A stretch of 64,000 bases of DNA from Salisapilia sapeloensis (lineage: Eukaryota > Oomycota > Peronosporomycetes > Peronosporales > Salisapiliaceae), in NCBI GenBank assembly GCA_023334545.1, contig JAADVB010000030.1, positions 1 to 64,000 on the forward strand, written 5' to 3'. The position numbers and the translations under genes are program-made. Each line of letters opens with the position of its first letter. Positions within the stretch are counted from its first letter, which is position 1. The notes under the pieces are model-generated. The model was not told the DNA's origin, ran no database searches, and saw only the letters and a program-made list of their open reading frames with translations. This document shows, in pieces, positions 44,086 through 56,400 of this stretch.

Positions 44086-45706
44086 ATGTACAAGCTACTT
44101 TGTCGTACGACCTTCTCTAAACGCTCTTGTCTGCGTGCCATGAGCTCCACGCCAGACCTTCAGCGGGTCTGTGTCGTCGGCTCCGGTCCGGCTGGCTTCT
44201 ACGTGGCCAAGTACCTCCTCAAGGACGCACCGGACGTCCGTGTCGATATGCTCGAGGAGCTCCCGACGCCGTTCGGTATGAAGTACTGTCTGCTCCTATC
44301 TAGGCTACTTGCTAACGCTACGCAGGACTCGTCCGCTCGGGCGTCGCGCCGGACCATCCGGAAGTCAAGTCCGTCATGAACGACTTCACGCAGGTCGCGA
44401 CCAACGACCGCTTCGGGTTCCTCGGGAACGTTCGTGTCGGCCGTGACGTGTCGCTCGATGAGCTACGCAAGCGCTACCACGGCGTCGTCCTCGCGTACGG
44501 TGCGTCGGGGGATAAGACACTCGACATCCCGGGCGAAAGCTCGCTACAAGGCGTGCACTCGGCACGAGCGTTCGTGAACTGGTACAATGGTCACCCGTCC
44601 TTCCGCCATCTCGAGCCGGATCTGTCTAAGGACACGGCCGTGGTGCTCGGCCAAGGCAACGTCGCTGTGGACTGTGCGCGGATGCTGACCAAGTCCACGG
44701 CAGAGCTCGAGAAGACGGACATGACGCACCATGCACTCGACGTGCTTAAGCACAGGTACTTCTACTAGTCTACTCTAGATAACTCTTGGCTCATGCGTCT
44801 TCAGCAATGTGAACAAGGTGGTGTTGGTCGGGAGAAGAGGATCGGCACAGGCAGCATTCACAATGAAAGAGCTGCGGGAGCTCACAAGACTCCCGGACGT
44901 GGCGTGTGTCGTGGACCCAGAGGACATGAAGCAGAGCTTGACCGAGAGCTCGCAAGAGGAGATCAAGACGCAGCGAGCTAAGAAACGGATGAATGAGCTC
45001 CTGAGTACGTGTTTGGCTTATCCTGTAAAAGTACCTCGCGTAACGCCATGGCGTAGAGAAAGCGGCCGAGGCCTTTGCGACCAAGGACGAGATGGACAAG
45101 TGTGTCCAGATCAAATTCCTGTCGAAACCGGTGGAGATCCTGCCGGATGAAGATGATCCGACTCGCGTCGGTGGTGTGCGTTTCGAACGAACGAGGCTGG
45201 AGGGACCTCCAGATCAGCAAAAGGCGGTCGGGACGAACGAGTTTGAAGACGTCAAGTGCGGCCTCGTCCTACGTAGCATCGGGTACAAGTCCGCGGGTGT
45301 GGACGACGCGCCGTTCGACGATCAGCGCAATGTCCTCTCGAACGTCCATGGACGTGTGGTGGACACCCAGGCGGACAAGACGCCTGTGCCTGGACTGTAT
45401 TGCTCTGGATGGGTGAAGCGAGGTCCATCCGGCATCATCGGGTCCAACATTATGGATGCGAGAGAGACGGTCGGGTGTATCGTCGAGGACATGGCCAACG
45501 ACAGTCTTCCGACGCCAGAGGCTGAGGGAGGTGTCCAAGCTCTCCAGCAGCTCTTGAAAGAAAGAACTCCGGACAAGCGTCTCGTGACGTGGGAAGACGT
45601 TGGGCGTCTTGAGAAAGAAGAGGTGCGTCGTGGACTACAAGGTGGAAAGCCACGAGAAAAGTTTGTGTCGGTGCAAGACATGCTCGAGTTCATCAGCAAA
45701 CCATAA
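44086..45706 (+). CDS. FDXR: NADPH:ferredoxin/adrenodoxin reductase, mitochondrial
   Basis: Four exons: 44086..44275, 44326..44755, 44805..45004 and 45057..45706 (1470 nt, 489 aa). A basic 20-residue leader ([17 protein letters not shown]) looks like a mitochondrial presequence. The FAD motif ([18 protein letters not shown]) is near residue 30, [16 protein letters not shown] is rebuilt across intron 1, the NADP site ([15 protein letters not shown]) is near 172, and [17 protein letters not shown] is near the C-terminus. It passes electrons from NADPH to mitochondrial ferredoxin for iron-sulfur cluster and possibly heme or sterol chemistry. The length equals the family norm. Confidence 0.96.
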
Positions 45707-45734
45707 CGATAGACCAACACGATCGTCTTCTCCA

Positions 45735-48700
45735 CTACTTTTTCATGTTCATCCTTTTCCGCTCTACCTGCTTCATCAGAGAGATGTTGGCTGTCCTAAG
45801 AGCTCGAGACTTCTTTCGTTCGGCTGTCAGCATCCCTCGGAGACGTTCGACTTCGTTCTCGTCCGTCCAGGCTTCCGTGGTACTCGATTGAGCGTTCCCT
45901 ACGGACGTTGCTTGGTGTGGGATGGCAGGCGGATCCGAGTCGACGCTCGACTGATTCGTCTGCGTCCGTAGAGTTGATACGTAATTCTGCGGACGGCAGC
46001 GATGGACGGGTGCGGACACTGGTCGATTATTTTTGCGTGAATCCGACTCGACGTTCACCGTTCGGCCGTCTACCACGCGATGGTACGTTGCGATCTACTC
46101 TCTCAGCGAGGTTACCAGATGTGGCATCGAATATGATCGAGATAGACGTACCAGTGCTTTTAACTGGCGTAGTTTGTGTCCTTCAGCTAGAAGGTTCTTG
46201 GGTAGCGAGATTATCCTTTTAGCTACGGTTAGTACGCGCTGGTCTGCTAGTAGACGAGTAGAACGATACCTTTCGCCGTTGCAGAGCATCCGATAGAGCT
46301 TGCCAGTAAACTCACACAGCTCCTCACAGTCCGCACGGAGGTGCTGCATGGACGTTGTTATTTGCGCTCGAGTCTCCTTTAGCTTGTCGTCTGCCTGGAC
46401 GAGCTGGTTTGCCTTGAGCTCCAGCATGCTCTCGTACTGCCAACACACCATGCTTGAGCTTTCTACATGGCAACATACTGTATAAAGTTTCTTACGTGCT
46501 GTCGGATGAGAGCTATCTCCTCTTCTTTACTTGCTTCTACCGCCGCAATACGAGTGCGCAGTTGCTACCAACGACGTAGTAGGTCAGACCATGTAGGATT
46601 AGGAGTAAAATTATGATACCTGATCGTGTATATCCTTGGTGCGTATCGACGCTCTAGACTCTTGTGGTCGATTTGAGCTAGTACTGTGGTCACGCTCGAC
46701 TGTACTCTGCTGATTACTGTGGCTCATCAATTGCTGAAGCTCTATCCGGTGCTTTTCACTCTGCGCAGTTAGAGCTCTTTTGTGCTCTCGATCGCGCTGG
46801 TACAGCGTATCCTCTAGCGCTACCAATCGCTTTCGCTGCTCTGCAATCGTCTTCCTCGCTTCCTCTTTATCCTTTCTCGCGTCCGTCTTCCCATCAACAT
46901 AAGCGATTTATGCAGTGTCCATGAAGGAGCTAGGTGGAAACGTACCGAGAGCATGGCGAGGTTCGTCTTCGCGTTGGCGTACTTGAGTCGTAGTTGTTCA
47001 CGGTCTCGTTGGGAAAAGTCTATAAACGCTCAGCACTGGTCACTAGCTCAAGGTCGAGGCAATGGAAAGTAGTACCGATCTTGTGGATGACATTCTGCCC
47101 CATCATCAGCTCCCGGCGACTTCGAACGCCAACGGGACTCGGTCGTCCTTGGTTATCACTACTCCCATCGACGTCTTCAAATACCGATTGGAGAACCATA
47201 CCATCCTACCGTCGCGTCATGGTCTTAATGTCGACCGATGTACATTACCCAACTTCATAGGACTTACTGCGAATTTGATCTCTCCATTTTCCGTTACTTC
47301 CTCTGCTTCGAACCCAAGCTCATTCAGTGCCGAGATAAAGCGCTGGTTGTAATCCTTCCGAAGACTCTCCATCTGCCGCTTCAGATTATTTACTTCCTCT
47401 TGAAGCCGCCGGATACGACGGTCCTTGTCCGTTCCAGACCCACTGATGTAGTTCACGCGAGGCTATCGAATGACCATACATGAGCTATGCGTCTTACTAT
47501 AGGACATAAGGAAGAAGTGCCTGGTTTTGAACCGATCGACAACGGTTGGCGAACTGGAGTGTGCTTAAACACTCCTCATAGTGTTCCTTCATGGGGTGGA
47601 TGGTGGCAATCAGAGTTGTCAAAGAGTTTCCACCTAACGTCCATGTCCATGACTATCCAGTAGCTTTATATCACCCTAGCGAGACGTACCGATGCTGTTC
47701 TGGAGTATTCGTGTAAGCTTTGAGTCTCGATAAGGAATATAGTTGTAGCCACTGCCAGGATCAAGGGACATGATGACTTTGCCCACGGCACTCAGACTGG
47801 AGTTGATGTGCAGCGCTTCCTTCAGTCTCTGACCATCCGACTCGCTCTTCTTTAATCTCTCAGAGCTATACAAAGGTATATCTTCATTCGTTTGTAGTAT
47901 GAGTAGGCAGGTCAAATGACGTACCCTGCTAAGTCCACAAGGTGAAGACTTCCGTAGATGACTTCCTCCGTCTTTCGATCTGCGTCAAGACACTAATCAG
48001 TGCTTTCTCGACTGATTTATACACATACATATTACTTTGCTGGAAGATGTGGACGGTGAAGACAGTGTGGGATCTCGAAGACACGGCATTCATCTTGGTC
48101 TCGTGCGTCGCCCGGAGCTTCAGTCCGGACTGGACGATTGCATCGACATCTTCCCGACAAGTCACGGTAACGAGTGCGAGGTCTTTAACAAAGACACTGC
48201 CTTGAGCATCCTCGTGTATTTCAAAGTTGGCTTTTGAAGTAAAGGTAGACGACATGAGAAGTGTATAACGATATTTCTACAAGACATGGATGGTACAAAC
48301 CTTTTTCATAGTCGTAATCCTCTTCCGATCGTGCTGGGTTCGATCCGAAACTAATCAAGTAGAGATGAAGGAGAACCGGTATCTAGTAGATGTTCTTCAA
48401 TATACCTCGACGTGCTTTCTGTTCGTCGTAATTGCTGCCAATGTAACAAGTTACCATAAATCTTCGATGAGCTAAATGTAAGGAATGTGTTTACCTGTCT
48501 GAGAAACCACTCGGCAGTGCTAGATGTCTGGTGGGAAAACGGTCTTCCAGTCTTCTTCAAATAGCTATTTTATGCTGGTCAATCCTTGTAGCCGCAAAGG
48601 TATGAATAGACGACTACATACGCTCTAGAGAGATCTCGCACGCGATCGCAGTAGATCTCGAGAAAACTGACGACGAATGTCACTTCCTATAAAGTTTGTG

Positions 48701-49464
48701 AGAACATTTCTTCTTAACTACTACTGTGTACGTACGGTCGATCGACTGTCGCCTCGCTTTACCATGTCGAACATGTAGGATATGGAGCGAGGAAGGAGTC
48801 CAGCCTTCTCCCCTGCTTCGCCAAATATACTTTAAGAGCATAGCAAGTGGGTTGTCGATTCGTATTTGTGCAAAGCATTTAGCAAAGGCATACCTGAAAG
48901 TTTTCCCGGATCCCGTTTGTCCATAGGCAAAGCAGCAACTATTGATTCCTTTGAGAGCGTGGTCGACGAGACTCTTACTCGTCTATAGATATGTAATCGC
49001 CTTGTCAGAAGACATCAGTTGGACTTAACGGGAACGCTGTACCAAGTCAAAGAGAGTTGCTTGGCTCGTGTCTGTCCAGCATATCTATAGCATGACTGGT
49101 AAGCTAGCAAGTACGCAGTCGAATCAATGAGGCCGTACGTTGTCGAAGCTAAAGGCATGGTTTCCATACTGCATTCTTTCCGTGTCCTACGCCATCAACA
49201 ATGTTAGATTTCCAGTGCAAACGCCCAATGTATAAGAAGGATACTTTAATGACGATGTTCGTCGGGGACTCCTTGCGACGCTCAAACATATCCTCTGGCG
49301 CTTGCTCACCATTAGCACAGGGTCGGGCTCGGACGTACACCTAGTTAGCGCATTCAAAATGACTATGACCAAATGTCCATTTTATTCTTGCACAAATCAA
49401 ACGATACTTTGACGTTGGCATTGTCTAGCAGACGCGTGTAGTCTGTGGTCACCTTGTGGTCCAT
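45735..49464 (-). CDS. Kinesin motor protein
   Basis: 22 exons give 2505 nt (834 aa): 49408-49464, 49245-49340, 49139-49186, 49043-49084, 48894-48982, 48736-48829, 48622-48686, 48495-48564, 48406-48434, 48301-48350, 48036-48230, 47925-47979, 47690-47865, 47521-47633, 47268-47462, 47076-47205, 46946-47019, 46620-46886, 46496-46564, 46270-46436, 46152-46215, 45735-46094. The motor domain is at the N-terminus (about 18-395): VYVRARP, P-loop YGQTGSGKT (about 104), switch [12 protein letters not shown] (about 265), switch II LVDLAGSERL (about 297) and [11 protein letters not shown]. Then come a neck-like PRVNYI and long coiled coils. N-terminal motors usually move to microtubule plus ends. The subfamily is not clear. 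The intron at 47463-47520 is inferred to use a GC donor. Confidence 0.9.
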
Positions 49465-49816
49465 CTTGGTGACGCGAGATGATCGAGGCTAAAGTTGGCT
49501 TTTCAACATATGAAACGTCTATACAAACTCTGAATATCAAGCTATCTGTCCTTTAGACCTAGCAGTATGAAAATAGTAACGCAAGGACCAAAGTAGAGGG
49601 GGGATGACATCGACTGCTAGCCTCCGAGCAGCTCACCAACTTCAAAAATAAATTTGTAGATACACCCCTCTCTAACGTTACACTCACATTTGATATTAAA
49701 AAATATGTACAGCATTTGTACAGAATACAGTTCGAGATGTATGTATATCCGACAACAAATAACGAAACAGCATCAGAGACCGAGTCCCCCCTCTTTTGCT
49801 ACCCTCTCATCTACCT

Positions 49817-50237
49817 ATGGCTCCTGCAACGCTCTCCGGTGATCCGCGAAAGCCGGATGCGATCAAGACATTCGTGCGGAAGGAAGTTGACCCGGAGTCA
49901 GAACCGATGGACTATTACTCCTTTGCATCGCTCATACTTGGTCTCGGCAGTTTCATTTTGAAGGTAGGAATCCGTCTCATCTGAAACACAATCTTGCCTT
50001 GGCTGTTCATTAGAAGAAACTAACATGCAGGCGATATCATAGTTGAAAGAATTCGCTTGGTTGTCTCTATTCATGGCCGCAGCCTCGTACGTGAACCTAC
50101 CGGCATCCGAAAAGGAGATGCGATCGATCATCATGTCCGTGACACTCGCGACGATGGCACTCGTGTCGAGCTATACGTACCGGCCTCCCCTTATTCCAGG
50201 CAGCAAAGCAGCAGTAGACGCTACTCCAGATCTCTAG
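49817..50237 (+). CDS. WDR83OS: PAT complex subunit Asterix
   Basis: Two exons, 49817..49963 and 50043..50237 (342 nt, 113 aa). The sequence follows the Asterix family (about 105 aa): an N-terminal DPRKPDAI motif, a YYSFASLILGLGSFILK membrane segment, the intron, LKEFAWLSLFMAAASYVN, a short loop (KEMRSIIMS) and a third span ending in YTYRP. The acceptor at 50042 was chosen because the nearer one at 50029 gives an immediate stop. With CCDC47 it forms the PAT chaperone, which holds polar transmembrane helices during ER insertion. The family is small and easily missed. Confidence 0.9.
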
Positions 50238-50425
50238 ATCTGTCAGCAGGCTTACCATAGGCTCGACCTATGCTTTTAAACATGGCTTCTCTGTCGTCTT
50301 CTCAAATCATCACGTTGAAATCGTTCTGTTGCTTAGTCTGTAGCTAATTATAGCACAAGTTCTAGGAACAATAACCTCTCTAGGGCTGAGAGAATGCTTC
50401 GCTGCAGATGAAAGCTTGAGACCGG

Positions 50426-53400
50426 ATGAATTTTAACTTGTCTTCGCATGAACGCAGGTCGCCGCCCAGTCCAATGCCACAGCACAATGAAGTCGATACC
50501 AATGACCTGATACAGCACCCAGGACTATCTTCTGGTTCCTATCCATCTCATGATCGTGAGAATACATCAAACCTCAAACGTTTCTCCAAGTCACACAGCA
50601 AACATCCTTCCCCCGTAGTCCCTGTCACACTACCTCCACTAGCAGCACTAGACCAGTATCAACAGCGACAGCTTCGCTCCTTCCTTCGCAATTTTTTATC
50701 AGATGAAAGTGGGACCCTCTGTTCCTCCTTGGATTTGGGCCAGCACGCCATCGACTCTGGCATCGCCGTATCCGACGCTACGGTCCATGAAGTCGTCCAC
50801 ATGCTACCGAAACTACAAAGCCTGTCGCTAGCAACGTGTCTGCAGATCACCGACGCCAGTCTTTGGGCGATCGCGAACAAGTGCCTATGCCTCGAGACGC
50901 TCTCTCTTTCCAAGTGCACTCGATTCTCGGAGCTGGGACTTCGTCTCGTCAGTCATGAGTGCCCTCTCCTGCATCTTGACCTCTCAGACTGTCCTCAGGT
51001 CAATGATAAGATGCTTCAGGCCATTGCTGCTGGCTGCTGGTCCTTGGAAGTGTGTCGTCTCCGGCGTTGCGTCTTGGTTTCCGACGCTGGCCTTGTCCAT
51101 CTCGCCCAATGCTGTCGCCAACTGCTTGAACTAGACGTCGCTGAGTGCTGTCGAATAGGAGAATTCGGTGATAAGGCACTTGGGGAAATCGGACGGAACT
51201 GCTTTCGATTGGAAACGCTTGATCTCTTTGGCTGTCGGCATGTGCGAGACGGAGGTCTTAGATCGGTTGCTCGAGGGTGTACCAAGCTGAAAACACTACG
51301 GCTATCTGGATGCCGTGAAGTCACAGGTAGGGCGATCCGGGAGGTTGCTCGATGCTGCCAGGCCCTGCATGACCTGTCCCTCGCAGGCTGTGCCAAGACC
51401 AGCAATCAAGATTTACGTGTCCTCGCATCAAATTGCAGAGGGCTCACTGTACTGGACATCAGTGGTAGTGATTTCATCAGCTCTCAAGGTGTTAGATGTC
51501 TAGCAGAGGGTTGTTCAGAACTGACTAAGCTGACACTGGATTACTGTACTCGTATCGATGACACTGCTCTTGAACAGTTTCTCGTCGTAAATGAAAACTT
51601 GAAGAGTCAAACGACTAATAAACTGGACGTGGCGACTCGAAAGCTTGAGTATCTTTCGGTGGTGTCGTGTCGACGCATTCGGGAACCAGGAGTCGATGTT
51701 TTGCTACAAGGCTGTCCAAACCTGACTACACTGAACGTTTCGGGATGTGATCGAGTGAGTCGAAGATTCATGCAATTTGTCATATCTCGGCTAGAGGTTG
51801 TCGAATGGGCCTCTACTTTCTTTGGTTTCCAGCCCTTACCTCATGCTGACGAAATAGTACGCCAGAGACGCCGAAAAGAAGTTGAACATCGTGCTGCAGT
51901 CCTGATCCAAGCAGCGATGAGAGGTTGCCTGGCGAGAGGAGGTCTTTGGGAGGCCAAAATGAAGTATGTCCAGACAAAGGTGCTGCCACGAATTCAAGGC
52001 ATGGCGAGAGGATTTCTCGTCCGAAGACGTATTTTTCTTGAGCAGGAAGAGAAGAAGGAGAGAGCTGCTGCACGGCAAATAAGCCAGGCGTATCAAGACT
52101 ATAGACTCCGTGGGATGCTAGCACGGGCGAAACTTCGACGAAGACTTCAAATGCACTTAGACTTGACTGCGACCGAGATTCAGCGAGTATATCGAGGCCA
52201 TCGAGCTCGATGCTTCTATCGTAAGATGCTAGAGGCAAAATTGATTGAGAAGCAAATGGCAGATCGACTTGGTATTCTCGAAGAGCTATGCGCTATCAAA
52301 CTGCAACGAGCCTATCGTGGTCATTGTGGTCGACATCAAGCAGCGCTGGCGAGAACTGCAAAAGAAATGGCAATTCTTCAAGCTCAACGTGAATCTGATG
52401 CTATTGCCTTTGTTCAGCGTGTGTTTCGAGGGCATCGAGGTCGAAAAGAGAAGAGAAGTCGTCTCATGCAGAAATTGTTCGAAGAACGAAAGCAAGCTGG
52501 AGCGTGTGCTCTACAGAGAGTCGTGCGAGGCCACTGGGCTCGACAAAGAGTCCGCTTTCTTCGTCAGCAGGCATTTGAAAGGCGACGCATGGAAGCAGCG
52601 AGTACCATTCAGCGGTATTGGCGAGGATTATGCGAAAAGCACCTGGCATCCTTGCTACGTGGGCTGCTTAAACTGCATGCTCGTGAAGTTGCAGCTGCTT
52701 GTACGATTCAAACAGCATACCGAATGCAGCGGTCAAAGGCACTTGCTGATGCAATTCGTCTTGCCCGGGAAGCGGAGCGTCGACGAAAGCACGGTGCCAT
52801 TCAAATCCAGAGGTTTGTACGAGGGCATATCGCCCGATCAGAAGTGGAAGCTAGACGAGAGTTACAGCGGCTGCACGTTCAAGCGGCACCTTTGTTTGAG
52901 AAAGAAACGAGAATCACAGAGCTGGTCCAGCAACGTAGGAAGCAAGTAGAAGACCTCACAAAGAAATGTGCTGCGAACGAACGTGATGAGCATGATTTAA
53001 CGGACGAGCTTGAGAAGACGATGCAGATCAAGACCAAATATCACGACTCTAGTCGTATATCGGGTACACCACAACGGTACCTCACGCAATATCTCCAGGT
53101 CCAACTCGCCGATCAGCTTCGTGCCAAACGAATGGAGATGGCAATGGACAACAGGTCACTAGAAACTGCTGTTGATGCATTCAACGAGGCAAATAAAAAG
53201 CTGCGTGTGGTACGAAGGCAACTAGAGCCACTAACAGCTGGTGCATTTGAGCATGCCAAGCTAGCCCGTACTCGGCGCTTGCACAATGATATACGATGGC
53301 AGCGATACGGAGCGCTGACTATACAACGTGTCTATCGTGGATATAGACTTCGCGTAGCGCTAGCAGAGAAAGCTGAATACTGGACTGAATCATGGAATGC

Positions 53401-53491
53401 AAGCACACAAAGTATGGAATACCTCAACACATATACCGGAGACTGTAGACACCGCACACCAATTGGATTAAATCTATTTAAGATGAAATGA
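50426..53491 (+). CDS. LRR protein with about ten IQ motifs
   Basis: Single exon, 1021 aa. Residues 1-85 are disordered. Residues about 110-440 are about 13 cysteine-containing leucine-rich repeats (for example LETLDLFGCRHVRDGGLRSV, LTVLDISGSDFISSQGVRCL), the AMN1/F-box-LRR type, but no F-box precedes them. From about 488 to 1000 follow about ten IQ motifs (AVLIQAAMRGCLARGG, EIQRVYRGHRARC, KLQRAYRGHCGRH, QIQRFVRGHIARSE, TIQRVYRGYRLRV) with coiled coil between. The last 40 residues are WW-like (YWTESWNASTQSMEYLN). LRR plus IQ proteins (LRRIQ/LRRC families) are typical of cilia and the cytoskeleton. Role here is inferred as a calmodulin-regulated scaffold. A 234-codon overlapping plus-strand frame at 52245 is a shadow. 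Confidence 0.88.
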   Translation: MNFNLSSHERRSPPSPMPQHNEVDTNDLIQHPGLSSGSYPSHDRENTSNLKRFSKSHSKHPSPVVPVTLPPLAALDQYQQRQLRSFLRNFLSDESGTLCSSLDLGQHAIDSGIAVSDATVHEVVHMLPKLQSLSLATCLQITDASLWAIANKCLCLETLSLSKCTRFSELGLRLVSHECPLLHLDLSDCPQVNDKMLQAIAAGCWSLEVCRLRRCVLVSDAGLVHLAQCCRQLLELDVAECCRIGEFGDKALGEIGRNCFRLETLDLFGCRHVRDGGLRSVARGCTKLKTLRLSGCREVTGRAIREVARCCQALHDLSLAGCAKTSNQDLRVLASNCRGLTVLDISGSDFISSQGVRCLAEGCSELTKLTLDYCTRIDDTALEQFLVVNENLKSQTTNKLDVATRKLEYLSVVSCRRIREPGVDVLLQGCPNLTTLNVSGCDRVSRRFMQFVISRLEVVEWASTFFGFQPLPHADEIVRQRRRKEVEHRAAVLIQAAMRGCLARGGLWEAKMKYVQTKVLPRIQGMARGFLVRRRIFLEQEEKKERAAARQISQAYQDYRLRGMLARAKLRRRLQMHLDLTATEIQRVYRGHRARCFYRKMLEAKLIEKQMADRLGILEELCAIKLQRAYRGHCGRHQAALARTAKEMAILQAQRESDAIAFVQRVFRGHRGRKEKRSRLMQKLFEERKQAGACALQRVVRGHWARQRVRFLRQQAFERRRMEAASTIQRYWRGLCEKHLASLLRGLLKLHAREVAAACTIQTAYRMQRSKALADAIRLAREAERRRKHGAIQIQRFVRGHIARSEVEARRELQRLHVQAAPLFEKETRITELVQQRRKQVEDLTKKCAANERDEHDLTDELEKTMQIKTKYHDSSRISGTPQRYLTQYLQVQLADQLRAKRMEMAMDNRSLETAVDAFNEANKKLRVVRRQLEPLTAGAFEHAKLARTRRLHNDIRWQRYGALTIQRVYRGYRLRVALAEKAEYWTESWNASTQSMEYLNTYTGDCRHRTPIGLNLFKMK

Positions 53492-56400
53492 ATATACCTC
53501 TCTACTAATCCGTTTTGCATTACGCTGGCGTGTACTACGACAACAACAAGTAACACTTAAGATGATTCTAATTCGTCGACCAACTTGACGATGTGCGTCC
53601 TAGTAATACAAAACCACAAACAAAGATAACCTGACACTTGACACTAATACAATATCTAGAGAAAATATCACTGACTAAATTAAAAACCAACAAAAATATG
53701 ACAAAGGCTCTAATATGGCCTGTATATTAAAATAATGGAATTATACATTTGAACAAATTAAGCGATTCACATGTAAATACTTTATTTTCAAGTACGAATA
53801 AAGATTTAAAATAAGATAGTTAAACATAAAAACAGAGTGTAAAATGTACTCTATGTAATTAAACCAACAATAACAAGTACATACGAGTATCAAAACGCAC
53901 AAATGCAACTTTAAAACAATAAAATACTCTAAATTTAAAACAAACGATTTAGACGTTTCAATCGTACAAGTGATATAAATTACATGCAAATCTTTTATAT
54001 TAATCTCAATTTTAAATTTCATCAAACCATACAGTAAAGACAACAGAAAAAACCTTTTTGCAGGTATAAACATACAACCAAAAATATAAAAAAATAAGTT
54101 TGTGTTTTTAAAACTTAATAAATGCTAGACCTTATTTCGGAAGAAAAGTTGTATAAGATTAAATATTTATCTATATGAAAAACACAATCATTATGAACAC
54201 ATACATAACTTTAACAAACAGATAAAAAGTCGCTTTCTGACAATCAAATATGATTTAAACCAAATTTATACCGCGCTTAAAATTGCAAATGTATAGTAAA
54301 AAATGTATGTACAGTGTTAAATATAAATATATTAATATTTTGATCGAAAAGTTAGAAAACGTTTTTGGCAGTTGTTGCTGTTAAATTGTAGCACCTAATT
54401 TTTTTTGTAAAATAATAAAATTTGTATAAAACGTATAAAAAGCTTATTCATATAGCTATTAATAATAGAGCTTTTTGTACGAAACTGTGTAAAATACTTT
54501 GTAAGTATACGTCATGTTGACCAAATCAATACAATATTCTGTAGCCTAAGACATGTACCCTCTAAAATTTATGTAAATATACCTGTATAACAAAATTTCT
54601 TTCTAATTTATACAACATCATTTTACTACTACACATACCAATCATTAAACAAACCATATGTATAAAAATAAAAACATCTGAACAGGGTAATGATATAAAT
54701 GTTTTGTAATTATGCTTGAGAGTAATTGGTTTGTGATATTTCATTTTAAACATATTAAAAAAATGTTAAACATGGCAAAAAGCGCTACTTCATCTACTAC
54801 GATCCTTATCTTTTAGCTTTATTTATCTTATTTTTAAACCATAACAAATCATCTCTAAAATAGTTTATTTGGTGCCTTGCAAATTCATAAGCGCTAAAAA
54901 GAAATTAAGATCAATTATAAGAATATACACAATAAGTTGGCATTAAGACACCTCAAAATATTTTGTAATTAAAACAATTTTAACACGCTTTGTTTATAAC
55001 AAAATATATGTATACGTTTATTGTTCCATAACAGTTAAATGGTAGGGTTATAAAGAATTTTTAAAATACTTTGTACATTTTAATTAATCGTTTATTATAC
55101 TCGAGTAGACCCTTAGATAATTGCTGAAATAATCAACCTTATAATACAATATTATAATGGGGTTTTAACTATAATCATAAAATTTTTTTTGTTAAAATAA
55201 AAAACAAATCACTAATAAGCTAAATAAATTTAATACGAAGCGTTCATATATATTTGACTTATTACAAGATTTTTACATTAATATTAATACAAAACAACTA
55301 ATAAACGAGTTTTGTTTGCATTTAGTTCTATACGATTTGAAAGCTTTGAAAAAACGACTTATTAATTTAAATAAAACCAATTTACAAACGACACATTTAA
55401 TTAAACATACATGGTCATTGTGAAAATATAAAAATGAAATTACAGAAAGTCTTTCAATGTAGAATGGTTTTTGTTTTATTTACCGTATACTTTTTTTGAT
55501 ATGTTGGCTTATTTATACTAAACTTATCTTTGTTTAGATATTAAATTAAACTTAAACATGATATAATATAAAGTGCAACGTCTTTTTTGGTGTACTAATG
55601 CTTTTACTTTTTCATTTTGGTTAGCTAAAAACTACAGGCACACATTGTATTTATACAATTTTCTTGCATTTAAAATGAAACACTTTGTAACATTTTTTTT
55701 ATGTTCTTTAAATACAGTAAATTTCGTATATACTTGTTTCTAAATATTTATGATTTTTAATAAAGTCCTTTAAATTAATGCAATTGATTTTATATAATAA
55801 TACTTCTAGAGCTTTGCTTGTATGTAATACATCATGTTATGTACATGTCACATTTTATGTTGTCATAAATATTCCACATTTTAATTTATTTCTTATTTAG
55901 CAAAATTTGAATTGTTTATCTTCTATGTCTCTTACTGTTTAACCTATTAATTCCTTTTATAAGTTTTATATGTTTTATTATTATGTTTGTTTATGTAATG
56001 TTAAAAGATTGGCAATATCATACGAAATATATATGGTGTATTATTTTAGCAAAGTTGCCTCTTTAAACACAAAATTTTTACTTTTTAAATAAAGTTTAAG
56101 ATCTATTATGTGAAATCTAACATTAGTTTACGACACTTAATTTTTACTTTACGAACTTTTATTTTAGTAACATAAACACTATATGTCCGTTGTACAGACT
56201 GAAACCATTTATAATATGCGATACCTGAAAGTATCGGCAATATTAACTAGCGCTTGCATTTTAAAATATTTATAGATTCTTTTACTTATGTTTGTTCGCA
56301 TATTTTTATTTGTATATTTCATATTTTATTTGACTCTTACTTCAATGTTTATTTGAGTATCATAGCGTTTGTTAATACAACATTGTGAACTTGGTTTTAT

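Noticed and set aside
52245-52949. 234-codon plus-strand ORF
   Set aside because: Alternative frame of the LRR-IQ gene inside its IQ array. Its Cys/Lys-rich composition has no protein-like pattern.
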